From Pisaster brevispinus (taxonomy: Eukaryota > Echinodermata > Asteroidea > Forcipulatida > Asteriidae), in the NCBI GenBank assembly GCA_023634235.1, contig JAMKCF010000007.1, positions 5,837,630 through 5,901,629 of the forward strand: DNA of 64,000 bases, read 5' to 3'. Positions 1-10,460 of the stretch are shown here, one piece after another; position 1 is the stretch's first letter; each line of letters opens with the position of its first letter. The translations under genes were made by a program, and so were the position numbers. The notes under the pieces were generated by a model. It was given only the letters and a program-made list of their open reading frames with translations, was not told the DNA's origin and ran no database searches.

Positions 1-32
1 ATGATCTCTGTTAAAGCTGCTCTCCAGGCGTG

Positions 33-400
33 TCGTGGCCGAGTGGTCAAGAGCACTGGACTCAAACTCCGGTGTTTCTGACCAGCAGAGTGTGGGTTCG
101 ATTCCCGGTATTGACACTTGTGAGCAGTCAAGCGCACTGGACTCAAGCTCTGGTGTTTCTGATCAGCAGAGTGTGGGTTCGATTCCCCGTCTTGACACTT
201 GTGTCCATAAGCAAGACACTTAACCATTATTGCTTCGTCCTTTGGATGGGATGTAAAGTCGCAGGTGCTGTGTGTTGTGTAATAAAAAATAATCGCAAAG
301 AGAAGGGGTTCGCCCCGATGTTTCTGGCAGTGGCTGCTGAGTCCACCACAGCATCTTGTAAACCTTTACAAGGTGCTAAATAAATGGGTCTCATAATTAA
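33..400 (+). repeat. tRNA-derived SINE, family 1, near complete
   Basis: The left part looks like a Leu/Ser-type tRNA: an A-box-like TGGCCGAGTGG near 36 and a B-box-like GGTTCGATTCC near 106. The head is partly repeated (about 121-197, second B-box-like GGTTCGATTCC near 177). A tRNA-unrelated body follows (CCTTTGGATGGGATGTAAAG, then GGGGTTCGCCCCGATGTTTC). The same body occurs in reverse near 6.6-7.0, 12.1-12.4, 31.4-31.8 and 51.3-51.6 kb. The anticodon arm is not tRNA-like enough to call a functional tRNA gene. Confidence 0.75.
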
Positions 401-1186
401 AAAATTTCAAAACCTGTCTACAAATGTTTCTGTTTGTTCCAGCGCCATTGAGTACCTTAATGGTAGATACGTGCACTATATAAGACTACATACATATAAG
501 GCCAATGTTGTTACAGGCTTTTTTGTGTGGGAGGACCTTTGTCGACTGAAGTCACCTATGTACATGTATGGTGAGCAGGAAGAGCAGTTTACTAAAGTTG
601 CTTACAGTACAGACAGGGTTAATGAAATGTTACTGTACATCCCCAGCGGAGGATTGACCCATTTTTCGGTTTAGTCAAGGACATCAGGAACTCTGGTACA
701 ATGTTCTACCTCACTTCCTACATGTACATGTACATATGTACATGTTCACTTCCGTAGCTTTTGGACATTTAGTTACTGATGGTGTGCGTTTACTGAGAAG
801 TGCTTATTCTTGGAATTTCACTTTCATTCTTCTTGAACCCTGAGACAATTCAAACATTATTGTTTGTTTGCCTGGCCATGGTTGGTTTGAATAGACCGTT
901 CAAGTCTCGCGTGTATTTAAAAAAAAAAATAGACCACTTTAGTCACACGTTCATTGCTTTCAAGTGTGCAAAACTCTTGCACTTTACTGTCTTCCAATGT
1001 TTGAAAACACGCGAGACTTGCACAGGCTATAGTAATGGCCATTTATACAGCGCCGATACCTGCCAATTTTTACGCTCGTGGTTCACGAACGTTATCACCA
1101 CTGTCATTGGACCATTTGGTCCATACTTTTAAAACCATCTCAATATGCCCGAAATGCAATGGACTGTCAAAACGACACTGCTGCAG

Positions 1187-1838
1187 GGTTTTACCCTTAA
1201 CATTTTCAGTGACTGGACAGCAGTGACCAGTTAGCTTGTCAGTTCACTAGTCCACCAGCTTTTTTCCACTAGCTAGTCCATATTTACATGTATGTATATT
1301 CGGTTTGCGGTAACACCATGTGTATATCTACTAGCTGTGTAGATTTGTTCTTAGAGAACTAGGTCTTGCTAGTCGAAACGTTGAGACCAATTAAGAACTC
1401 ACTCTGCGGCAGTGAAGTTAATAACGAGAAGTCCCCTTGATCCGATTCCACTATTAAGCTAAAGTAGTAGTCCCGGCCGATTTCCTACCCTCCGCCCAGG
1501 TAGTAGCTAATAAGCTGGACAGTTCTTTTCAGAGCTAAGTAGTCTCCCGAAGTAGTCTCCCGATTTCCAAAATCTACTCCGCGGCAGTAGAATAAAAAAG
1601 CAAGACCTAGTTCTCAAAGAACAAATCTACATAGCTAGTAGCACATGGTGTTACCGCAAGCCGAATACATTGATACCTCACCATGCAAAGCCTCCAAAAG
1701 TATATAGTTCATATTTCTTATGCTTTTCAACACTGAACGAGCCAGCTGGACCACTTGGGGTGAATTGTGACAGGTCCTCGGGTGTTTTTTTAACTGGCAT
1801 TTGGCCAGCAGACCACTGTTAAGGGAGAACGCCGTACT
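1187..1838 (+). mobile_element. MITE family Q copy split by a later insertion
   Basis: The left piece (about 1187-1280) has CAGGGTTTTACCC and 'cagtgactgg'. The right piece (about 1730-1838) has the family's other end, with 'ctggaccacttggggtgaat' and GTTAAGGGAGAAC. Intact copies at 30003-30222 and, inverted, at 30482-30690 and 11478-11725 show the two pieces contiguous, so the sequence between them was inserted later. The superfamily is unassigned. Confidence 0.6.
1290..1705. mobile_element. Long palindromic element, family P, nested in MITE Q
   Basis: The two ends are long inverted copies: 1296-1370 (TTCGGTTTGCGGTAACACCA onward) mirrors about 1600-1675 (ends in TGGTGTTACCGCAAGCCGAA). The arms include a 'CTAGTAGC/GCTACTAG'-type segment and a shared 'GTAGATTTGTTCTTAGAGAA' stretch. 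Related single-arm copies lie at 15857-16080 and about 53487-53765. No coding potential is seen. Confidence 0.7.
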
Positions 1839-2034
1839 GTGCTGAGCATGCTGAACTATGGGAACATTTCTACACAAAACAATATGGGTGTTGGTATTTC
1901 AAATGTTCCGATGGAACACTCCGGTGGTCCAACGGACTGGTCCAATGTACGCCCGCTGGAACACTTAACTGATCCAATTAGAACAAGTCAAAACGTTTGG
2001 ACATTTGGGACGCTCCCGAAAGTGACCGACTCAC

Positions 2035-2174
2035 CTTAATAAGTTTTGCGAGCGCTGAGATCAGGTCGGCCCACTCACTGGAGTACTCAAAACCTTTGAG
2101 TGCTTTGTCCACCGCCGTGGCATATGCCTTGAACTTTTGATCTGACATCAACTCATTCTCGTCTAAATTCATGG
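2035..2174 (-). CDS. DOP1: DOP1 (Dopey) family protein, first coding exon only
   Basis: The exon encodes 46 residues from ATG at 2172 and ends at a GTGAGT donor just after 2035. The peptide contains ALKGFEYSSEWADLISAL, which I recognise as the conserved N terminus of DOP1/Dopey leucine-zipper-like proteins (human DOP1A/DOP1B). These are large proteins of Golgi and endosomal trafficking that work with MON2. The ATG is preceded by a pyrimidine-rich tract ending in TAG (AG at 2175-2176), so a noncoding 5' exon probably lies at higher coordinates. The rest of the gene must lie to the left; I found no second coding exon in positions 1-2034, which would then be intron. Identification rests on one short but very characteristic exon. 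Confidence 0.85.
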
Positions 2175-2354
2175 CTACGGGAGAAGGAAAAAAGAAACCA
2201 CATTATCAGTCAAAACTCATTGAGAGCGTAACATTATGGACAGTAGAACTAGAAGGATGCCTTCTGCAGTGGAGGTCAATACCACATGATTACCAGTTTA
2301 CCACGGCTCAATACCAGGGAGAAGTCCACAAGACCATAGGGCTGGTAACCTCAA

Positions 2355-2690
2355 CAGTTTTACTGGACCAGCATTTTTTTTAAACACGACCAGGCTCCGA
2401 ACGGGAACAACTACTTACACAGTTTTTAATCAGCTGTTTTTAATTGAACAAGCACTAATCATGCTAATAATAGAGAAGATTGATCTCATTTGTCTCATGG
2501 ATGAGTATACTTCGATACCCAACAGATTTGAAAGATTCAAAGTCAACATTTGAACATCTTTTTAATTTGCCCATACATTGAGCAAGATGTATTCTTATTC
2601 AATTGAAAAACAGAAAACCACTGGACTTGCTGGTCAAGATTTCACTGGCCTCAGGCTTGAGTAAATTTTGCGCCCCGAGTACATAATATC
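2355..2690. mobile_element. Diverged copy of hAT-like MITE family D
   Basis: It shares with 62207-62569 the segments 'TTTTACTGGACCAG', an 'AAGCACTAA' block, 'CTCATTTGTCT' and a distal 'CACTGGCCTCAGGC' segment ending in a GCGCCCCGAG-type terminus. The copy is degenerate and its exact ends are uncertain. Confidence 0.5.
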
Positions 2691-3290
2691 GCTGGCTCAG
2701 TGCTGTAAGGTCATTAATAGCAATGTCATATTCATCAGATCAAAGATCAAAAGGGTGTTAAATGAAAATGCTCAAGATCTAAAGTTGAAAAAATAAATCA
2801 AAATCCACATATTCATATTTTTCTTAGAAATGAATGTTACTTTTTACCAAACAGTTACTTTCGAAACCACCCTTGATCAACGAACTCCATGTCCCAGGAG
2901 CTCAAAACCAATTTTATGAGATCCATGATACAAACTCCACTAACAACCTTATAGTTCTGAGCTGATGATGTTGTACATTGTAAACGTTGAATCTGCTCCT
3001 TAGACTTCAAATTCGGCTATGCCAATAAATTTGCAAACATGCGCTTTGGCGCTTTTCAGCAGACAGAGCCGGAGCTGAAACTGGAAGTCCAAAACCATGA
3101 TTTTTAAGTAGGGATTATCAACTACTGCACAAGCAGAAGTAGAATACTAAAAATACAAAAGAGCTTCTGTGTCCCATACATAATGCAATGAGGTTGAAGG
3201 TCGAGTTGCATAAATTTACATGTATGCAGATAGGGAATGATTTCTGTGCAAAATTCTTAGAAAGTAAGCCTACATGTTGTGTGCAAACTG
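2691..3290. other. No gene or recognisable repeat
   Basis: AT-rich sequence with short open frames only. No exon with family similarity, splice context or tandem structure was recognised here. Confidence 0.5.
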
Positions 3291-3416
3291 GGTCCAATTT
3301 CATGGCTCTGCCAGGGAATTCTGCGCTTACGCCGCCCTGTTACATGTAAGTACCTGATCCTATGGGTAGTAAGCGCAGAGTTCCATGCTAAGCAGAGCCA
3401 TAAAATTTTGGCCCAA
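3291..3416. mobile_element. MITE family B2 (TTTCATGGCTCTGC ends)
   Basis: The left end reads CCAATTTCATGGCTCTGC and the right end is its inverted form, GCAGAGCCATAAAATTTTGG. The interior carries 'GCGCTTACG' and 'GTAAGCGCAGA', also inverted. It is the same design as 24429-24680 and the interrupted copy at 28279-28642. Confidence 0.65.
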
Positions 3417-3569
3417 TTGTTAATGTTTGGTGGCAAAGGGTGATGTTTGAGTAACTTTGTGCATGATTTTGCTATACAAGGGGAATTATTCAACTTTATA
3501 GAATAACTGTGTACAATTACACATGTAACAACTAACATGGGATGCTGTTGAATTAGATTTTCCCGTTTT

Positions 3570-3716
3570 ATTTACAGGCTAGAAGCCAAGAAGGCCATGG
3601 CCTTGGTACCCCTTCAGAAGTTGCCCATAAATTGTAAAGATTTTCCCGTTGGAAGTGCCCTTTGTAAAATGAAAAATGGCCTTGCCCTCTCAAAAATGAA
3701 ATTCCAAGCCTGACAG
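3570..3716. mobile_element. MITE family A (CAGGCCTGGAATT ends), diverged
   Basis: It contains the family's internal landmarks in order: 'GGCCATGGCCTTGGTACCCC', 'CTTCAGAAGTTGCCC', 'GGAAGTGCCCTTTG', 'GGCCTTGCCCTCTCAAA' and an AAATTCCAAGCCTG end. The best conserved copy is 48235-48385. Confidence 0.65.
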
Positions 3717-3839
3717 GGCCCATGTGGGATTAACAAATTTATCCTCTAACAAACTTGCAGACAATGAAAAGAACGAACACAAATAATGTTAATGTTTTAC
3801 ATGTACAGGTAAATGTAGATCTCAATCTCATTCAGGAGT

Positions 3840-4160
3840 TTTATCTTTGCCGTTAAAAACGACTCTGATTGTAAACACATGTAGGTTGGAACGTTAGGCA
3901 ACTAAACATTTCTGTCTTTTTACAAGTTTCATTTTGTCTGGAGGTTCGCACAATTACATGTACATGTACATACATTAAATATACATGAGATTTGGGGCTT
4001 GGAAAAATATACACATGTACATGTAGGAAAGTTTTTATTGAGTACAAGGTCTGACCAACATTATTAGTGCAGGCTTTTATTGACTTTTGGGGCTGTTAGA
4101 GTTAATATGAATATCAGAATGCACGTATTCAGAATATGTTTTATTGGGTTGAACTAACAT
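3840..4160. repeat. TACATGTA-rich stretch
   Basis: Runs such as ACATGTACATGTACATACAT (3956-3975) and ACATGTACATGTAGG near 4013 make short self-complementary tracts. Similar runs occur at about 721-745, 5230-5250, 6433-6492 and 11441-11462. No gene is seen. Confidence 0.5.
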
Positions 4161-4233
4161 GCGACTTGTTTGCTGCAAATCCTAGACAGATGGTGTTGCT
4201 GGATCTTACAACCTTTATGATGTGTACTTTACA

Positions 4234-4760
4234 TGTTGCAGCGAGCGTGTATGGTGCATAATGTGTTTTAATGTGTTTTAAGGAAGATGCAATAGAGTGG
4301 GAATGATGCAAATTGCAAGGTACAAAAGTACATGGTATACAGGTATACTGCAAGTTCACACTTGCTAGAGATCTAATGACCTGTAAACATGAGGGCGCCC
4401 TACTTAAGCGTGTATGGGCGTGCATAATGCGTAATGTGTTGATGCAATAGAGTGGAAATGATGAAATTTTGCAAGGTACAAAGTACATTTTGGTGTACTG
4501 CAATGCAGTTGACCAATCAGCAGCAAGTTAAGACTTGCTAGAGGGCGCCCTACTCAAATATGTGTGTATGAATACATACATGTGTAATGTGTTACTGGAT
4601 GATGGAATGAACTACACAACTGCATGGTACAAAAGTACACATACATGTATTACATGTGCATGCACTGCAATGCTGCAATGCTGTTGACCAATTGGCAGCA
4701 GTTAAACATTTGCTAGAATTTTAATGACCAGTACGCGAGGGCACCCTACTCAAGTGGCGT
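4234..4760. repeat. Degenerate tandem repeat, about 150-200 bp unit, three copies
   Basis: Each unit carries, in order, 'GCAATAGAGTGG' (or a relative), 'CAAGGTACAAA..GTACA', 'TTGCTAGA' and 'GAGGGCGCCCTACT'. The last motif occurs near 4390, 4540 and 4737 (as GAGGGCACCCTACT). The units differ by substitutions and indels, so this is an old local duplication. Confidence 0.6.
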
Positions 4761-5459
4761 CATGTGCATTAGGTCTATATACATGTACATATATAGGAGA
4801 CTTTGGAATACTAGGGGAAAGCAGACTTACATATACCAAGTCCATATGTCAATTTTAACTGTTAACGCCATTCTGAGCATCAACAATACTGCGAACAATG
4901 GATTTACCCGGTAAGTCCACTGCCAGTGTCCCCAAAAGTCTTCCATTTGTACGTACATGGCAAACTTAGTTTGTACTGACCATTGTGACAATGTCAACAA
5001 TCATTTCTGCACAGAACTTTCTGACAAGTCAGAATTAAGTAACAACTACTAAGCATGCAAAGTTCGGATAGTTAATGGGTCCATTTAGCTGCGTACAAAT
5101 GTAATAACAATTTATCATTGGTATTTCAGGGTTCTGCCCACAGTGGTTGGTGCTGGAAAACCCGCCCAAAGTCATGGTGAACCTGCAAGCCGACCGCCTA
5201 ATTTTCTTGCTAACCTCTAAAATACATACATTTGTACATGTACATGTGTACGCTTACGCGTAAGCAAATTTTTCTGCTATATAGCACAATTTGCTTACCA
5301 TTAAGCAGCGCTATGAAATTGATCCTATTATACATGTAGGTCTCTGGATTGATGGTTGAGCCAACAAGCATGATCTGAATCTGAGATTTTGACAATGATG
5401 CACTTTTGGAAATGGACATGGTTGACATGGTTGAATGCAAAGTTACACATACCTTCATA
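4761..5459. other. No gene recognised
   Basis: Mixed AT-rich sequence with TACATGTA runs and, near 5258-5305, a fragment with paired GTAAGC/GCTTAC motifs resembling MITE family B. Open frames are short and have no recognisable similarity. Confidence 0.45.
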
Positions 5460-5825
5460 GGCCTGGAATTACACAGAGGCCATTGAGGCCATGGCTTTTG
5501 GTGCCCTGGGCCCAAAGTACGTAAAAGCTGCTTAAGCGCAAATTATTCCCAAACTTTTTTTCTGCATAGTTTAAATATAAGCAGGATACCAGTTACACTT
5601 GGTAGAAGTGACATGGTTTCTTTTGGCTGGTAGCCTTATTGTGGTAAGCATATTTTTGTTGTGCTTATAAGCAGCTCTTTGAAATTGAGCACCGGTCTTG
5701 GGCCATGGCACTCCTTCAAAAGTTCCCCGTAGATTTTAAGATTTTTCAAGGGAAGTGCCTTTTGCAAAAACGAATATAAATGGTCATTTGCCCTCTCAAA
5801 GATGTATTGTAAATCCAGGCCTGAT
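5460..5825. mobile_element. MITE family A copy with a family B element inserted in it
   Basis: 5460-5507 is the left part of family A (GGCCTGGAATTACACAGAGG). About 5508-5692 is family B (AAAGCTGCTTAAGCGCAAAT at the left, AAGCAGCTCTTTGAAATTGA at the right). 5693-5825 resumes family A (TCTTGGGCCATGGCACTCCT through TCCAGGCCTGA). The order shows that B inserted into A. Confidence 0.65.
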
Positions 5826-6604
5826 GTTAGTAAACTTAAAAAAAACATAAACAAAAACAGCATAAAATATGAGATTTGTACGTACTGGCGAAATTAGACC
5901 AAACAGGATACATTTAGATTGACTGGTCGTTTTGGGGGTGGTTTTTTTTCAACATGAACGATCAAGAAGTAGAGACGGCACAAGGACAGTGGATTTGGGA
6001 CTTCTTTCCTGCGATAAAACACAGTTTCAATGTTAAGCGTCACATGGAATATTTTACACAGTGTACTTTTAATGAAATGTCTCTTGGTTGTTTTTAACGT
6101 CATCAAAAATTACTTATGAAATGGTGTCGCTCTCATACAGTCACACACATAATTTCTAAGTTGGCGTTCGGTGATTTGTTCAAATCTCAGTGATCAAAAT
6201 TGTTCATCTTTATTGATAGTAAAATACTATGTAATCATGATATATAACTGTCTTGAGTAAATTTCTGCCCCCCCCCTACAGATTTGTATTATGTAATTAT
6301 TACACATCCAATCAGTACAATCTGACAATTAGCACAAACAATGGGATAAATATGAAACGAGAAGAAATTTTCAGTTTTAGATGATGGAGGAAAACCCCAA
6401 GGGGTTATTAAAACACATGCAATTAATTCAAACATGTACATGTACATGCTGACATGTACATACCTACAAAATGTGCATGTACATGTACATGATCGGAGAA
6501 ATGCACAAATCGATGTCATGTTAATTCATACACTTGTGTACGAATGTTAAAATGTACACTACATTACTGACAGACTCAAACCACATTATTATAATTATTA
6601 TCAT
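5826..6604. other. No gene recognised; ATGTAC runs
   Basis: AT-rich sequence. 6290-6410 carries a piece (CAGTTTTAGATGATGGAGGA at 6372) also seen near 10290 and 55162, so part of this is another dispersed repeat. TACATGTACATG runs lie at 6433-6492. Confidence 0.45.
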
Positions 6605-7003
6605 CATTCACTCATGTATAAATTATTTCTGGTAATGAAATCCAAGGATGCCTCATAAGTGAACTTAATCACCGTCTGGCAAGCCCGAGGAAACCTGCAA
6701 ACAAGGGTGCTTGCTACAATTGTATGTGAACCAGAAATACCAGGGTTAACCCCCCTACATGTGTACATGTGTATTTTTCCACAATAAAGGTTCTGGGTTC
6801 TTTTACTTGCACTAGTTTTACCAACTGTATGCTAGTACACTGAACACATATATGGCTTAATGTCCCATCCAAAGGACAACGCAATTACATGGTATAAAGT
6901 ATCTCGCTCAAGTGCCACGACCGGGACTCGAACCCACACTCTGCAGATCAGAAACACCAGACCAGAGCTCGAGTCAGGTGCTCTTAACCGCTCAGCCACG
7001 ACA
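6605..7003 (-). repeat. tRNA-derived SINE, family 1
   Basis: The tRNA-like head is at the right end (reverse complement of B box near 6928, A box near 6990). The body runs left through 'CATCCAAAGGACA' and 'CCAGGGTTAACCCC' to a tail 'TTTCTGGTAATGAAATCCAA'. The tail is shared with the other family 1 copies. Confidence 0.75.
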
Positions 7004-7009
7004 CGCCAC

Positions 7010-8208
7010 AAAACTATTGGCTTTACCGGTGTTAACACTCGCTCACAAAGCACCAATAGTAAGTATACGACATGGTTGTACATTTGTACGTGTACCAGAT
7101 TGTACACGATGTACTGACAGTGACAGACTCACACCATACAGTAGTATTACGTTCTTAAACCTCTTTAAAGTTGTACTTTTTATTTGGTGCTTGTGCCTTT
7201 CATTGTGGTTTGCAGGGTATTTGGTCCTTCATGTATTATGTTGAAAAATTGTGAAGTTACTCTGTTTTGCTATACTTTCTTTTCTCATGCACCGTTTGGG
7301 TTTTTTTTTTTTTTTTTTTTTGACAACTTGGTTTCTTCTTATTTTTAAACCTACTTTTAGTTCAGTTGCACACTTTTTAAAAAGTACTTTTAAAATTCTC
7401 AATTTGTTCAAAGTTAAAAGTATTTTATTGCCTAGGTTTCATAGTTTTTATTGTGAGTTGCTTTGCCTTTTTTTATTCACATAGGCGCAATATATGCATT
7501 TTATTAGCTTTACACTCGCACACAAAACACTAATACAAAAAAACAGAGTGTACAGTAGGCCTACATATGTGCCACATCAATATGTGTAATGGTAATACCA
7601 TAAGAGTGGGGACAGTAGAACAAAGGAATACAAAAGGGACAATGCTGTCCTCACATTGGAATCCTTTGTATTTTTGTGTCCTCACATTTTTTCGTGCGCT
7701 TAGTCTATGGAGAGAGTTAAGTTAGAGGGACAAAGGAAAGTCCTCACATACACATGTACATGGTAGATAGCAAAAAATTGTACAGGTGTTCTCTAACATG
7801 TGTCTAACAGATTATTTCTTTCTCTCATAATGGTACATACAGTATGTACCCGTACTTCTTCTATTCAAGCTGTAATACACTTGCCTGCTGGCAGTGTCAA
7901 GCAATAAAGTACACCGTAGTTCACAAACCCTGGATGTCATAACAAATAACCCAAGGGTTCATACTTGATTCTTGTCCACATGTACACCCACATTCTACAG
8001 CCACATTATATACAGGTAAAAGGGCACGACACTTTCCTCATAGTACACAAGACACTGTGTGCATCTCTGCGTATTTAGTTTCGGGGAATCAACAATTTCG
8101 ACTACATGTACATGTATAAGGGCCTGATTGTAAATTCATTACTCCAAGAGTCACCACGCCAAACACCCTGGAGAATGGGGAGGCAACAGCCGCTGTGAAA
8201 GTACACCA
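7010..8208. other. No gene recognised; poly-T tract
   Basis: A T tract of about 22 lies near 7301-7322. The remainder is AT-rich with no splice-supported reading frame or repeat that I can name. Confidence 0.45.
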
Positions 8209-8401
8209 GGGCCCAATTTCATAGAGCTGCTTAAGCACACAAATTTGCTAAGCACAATTCAATTTTACTTACCAGAATAAGGTTACCAGCCAAACTACCA
8301 TGTCACGTGTACAATTTGTGACTGGTATCCTGCTCATTTCTGCTTAGCAGGAAAATGTTAAGCATTATTGTCTGCTTAAGCAGCTCTATGAAATTGGGCC
8401 C
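8209..8401. mobile_element. MITE family B, complete copy
   Basis: 193 bp with near-perfect terminal inverted repeats of about 29 bp beginning GGGCCCAATTTCATAGAGCT. The interior reads 'GACTGGTATCCTGCTCATTT', 'CTGCTTAGCAGGAAA' and CTAAGCACAA. There is no reading frame. Related copies or halves lie at about 5508-5692, 23655-23820, 29400-29507, 35700-35985 and 58095-58301. Confidence 0.85.
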
Positions 8402-8499
8402 AGAGGACTTTACATGTGTATACAAAAAGGTTTTTTTTTTCGACAAAACAGCCTGGTGCGTACATGTACACTTCTCCAAAAGCCAACATGTGGTGCTGT

Positions 8500-8880
8500 G
8501 GGTGATGCTGGGGCCTCTAGCCCCAGATCCAATCCCAGCCCAGCAGGTATCAAAACCTCATCCCTGATGACTGCCCCCAAAAAGGAGCTTCAGGTCAACT
8601 GTCTAGCCAGCACTGTCGGGGTGTGGAGCTCACTCCCCCAACCACAAGAAGGCTTGGAGAAACTACGGCGTGGCAAAACTTTTACCAGTTGCAACAACTG
8701 ATGTGGCACTTTTGGCTCGGCAAGATTTTGTGTGCTTTGTACGAGAGTGTTGCACTTGCCAGAATCATGATGTTAGAACTCCCACGTCAGAATGAAATTG
8801 GGCCCAGCTTGCCATTGTGGAGTCAGCTGAACAAACAGTCAACCATTTCCTGGAGGCTTGCCCAACATGTGCAGTATAAA
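8500..8880 (+). pseudogene. Possible decayed retrotransposon coding fragment
   Basis: The frame 8811-8873 reads AEQTVNHFLEACPTC. That resembles the C-terminal 'E..NH.L..CP' zinc-knuckle-like motif common after reverse transcriptase or RNase H in non-LTR elements. Upstream frames are disrupted, and a GAAATTGGGCCCAG scar of MITE B lies at 8793-8806. The evidence is one short motif. Confidence 0.25.
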
Positions 8881-9173
8881 ATGATTGTGTGTGGAACTGT
8901 GTCCATCAACCCAGTTTGGGAAATCCCGTTTATTAGTACAACCTCCAGAAAAAAAAAATAGCAAACAAATAATACTAGCAAAAAAAGAACAAAAAAGAAG
9001 ATAATAATTAGTGTTATTTTCAAAGCCATTTGGGAGTGATATTTTGAATAACTTCTTTAATAATGTAAAATTTTCATCAAAGATGAAGAATATTTCATTT
9101 GGTTTTTACCCATATTACTAAGCCCTTTCCCGAGTCCTATGAAAAAAAACACCACATGCATTAATGTAGTACT

Positions 9174-9255
9174 TGGGAGGGATTCGAACCCACGACCTTT
9201 GCCATTCTAGAGCAGATGTCTTACCACTGGACCAACGAGATAGCCCGGTAGCTAC
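9174..9255 (-). repeat. tRNA-like SINE head
   Basis: The reverse complement reads TGGTCCAGTGGTAAGACATC (A-box region) and GGGTTCGAATCCCTCCC (B box and T arm). No proper acceptor stem is apparent, and the sequence is flanked by AT-rich material, so a SINE or tRNA relic is more likely than a working tRNA gene. Confidence 0.55.
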
Positions 9256-9504
9256 ATGTAGAGGCAGTTTGAATCCTGTATTTCAGCAGGATGTTAAGTT
9301 TGAATGGTTTCTCGTAGAATGACTTGACTGGTCAAAAGTGAACACTTAAATTGGATTCCCAAGACAGTTGTTGCCAATGTGTGACACATGGTAAGGCCCA
9401 GTTTAGGGGCAATATTTCATACATGTAGCAACCTCCAGATGGGCAAAGCCTGGTACATGTACGTGTACCATTGCGCCCCACACATTTATTCAGGATTGTT
9501 TGGG

Positions 9505-9868
9505 GGTTTCAGGGCTTCAGGGCTCCAACTTGGGGTGATAATCCACAAGACTGCAGGGCTTATAAGCTACACTTGAGACAGATTTCTGGACCAAATCTTT
9601 TTTTACAAGATCAGAATTGAAATAAGAAGTAAAAACAATGCCAACACAGTTTAACATTTGAAATGTCTACATGTAAACATATCACCAAGCACTAAGAGAA
9701 GAAAATCTCAGTGAATTCTTCAATACTCAAGAGAATTAACAGCAGACTGAAAGTAAACATTCGAACAAAAGCACAAGACAGCCAGACTTGTCCGGTCATG
9801 GGTGTTTATTATTAGCCCGATGCTAAAACCTCTGGCCTTGGGTACAGTGTAAATTTTGAGCCCCGGGA
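9505..9868. mobile_element. hAT-like MITE family D
   Basis: It begins in CAGGGCTCCAACTTGGGG and ends in 'AATTTTGAGCCCCGGG'. The interior shares 'CCACAAGACTGCAGGGCTTA' and 'AGCACTAAGAGA' with 62207-62569 and 12918-13325. The CAGGG termini suggest the hAT superfamily. Confidence 0.6.
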
Positions 9869-9912
9869 GCGTGCCTCATTCAGAATTGTGTATGGGTGTA
9901 CCGCGTTCGTTC

Positions 9913-10048
9913 GTTGTCTCCTTTTACAGTCTCTAGTTCGAAGAATTCAAATTTGAGCAGTCACTTGTGACTCACTGTACGTTGTCTCCTTTTACAGTCT
10001 CTAGTTCAAAGAATTCAAATTTGAGCAGTCACTTGTGACTCACTGTAC
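9913..10048. repeat. 68-bp direct tandem duplication
   Basis: 9913-9980 and 9981-10048 are almost identical (one substitution seen), each starting GTTGTCTCCTTTTACAGTCT and ending CACTGTAC. The unit matches one arm of the inverted-repeat element at 48785-49068. Confidence 0.9.
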
Positions 10049-10194
10049 AGCAACGATCAGACGGCGCTGCAGATGGGCAACTGGAGCTCTGTTGTTAGAT
10101 CATGAAGTATGGCATGAGCGCCATTTCAGTAAGCAATATGTTTTGTTACAGCATTGCTCATTGTTTGCACTCATTTCATTTCATTTTATTTATT

Positions 10195-10460
10195 CTGGTT
10201 GTGAAGCCAAGGACACTCAGAATAAGCGAACTTAATCACTGTACTAGCCAAGAACCCCCAATGGAGAGAAGACAATGAAGGAAGTTCCAGTTTTAGACGT
10301 GGGAGGAAAACCCCAGAGAATTATTCCTGGGAAAACCCACGCAATCAGGCAGGGACTGAAAACCCAATCCGCGTTGTGCCACCCGGTGGGATTTGAACCG
10401 GGGGTCCCAGAGGTGGAAGGCAAGGCAAGATACCACTACGCCAACCTGACCGCCACTCGT
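10195..10460 (-). repeat. tRNA-derived SINE, family 2
   Basis: The reverse complement has TTGGCGTAGTGGTATCTTGC (A-box region) and CCGGTTCAAATCCCACCGGG (B box and T arm), a different tRNA-like head from family 1. Its far end (TTCTGGTTGTGAAGCCAAGG ... GCGAACTTAATCACTGTA) matches the family 1 tail. Confidence 0.7.

Noticed and set aside
384..1132. Short plus-strand open frames of 96 and 110 codons
   Set aside because: No domain similarity, no splice support, and the sequence is AT-rich intron or intergenic DNA.
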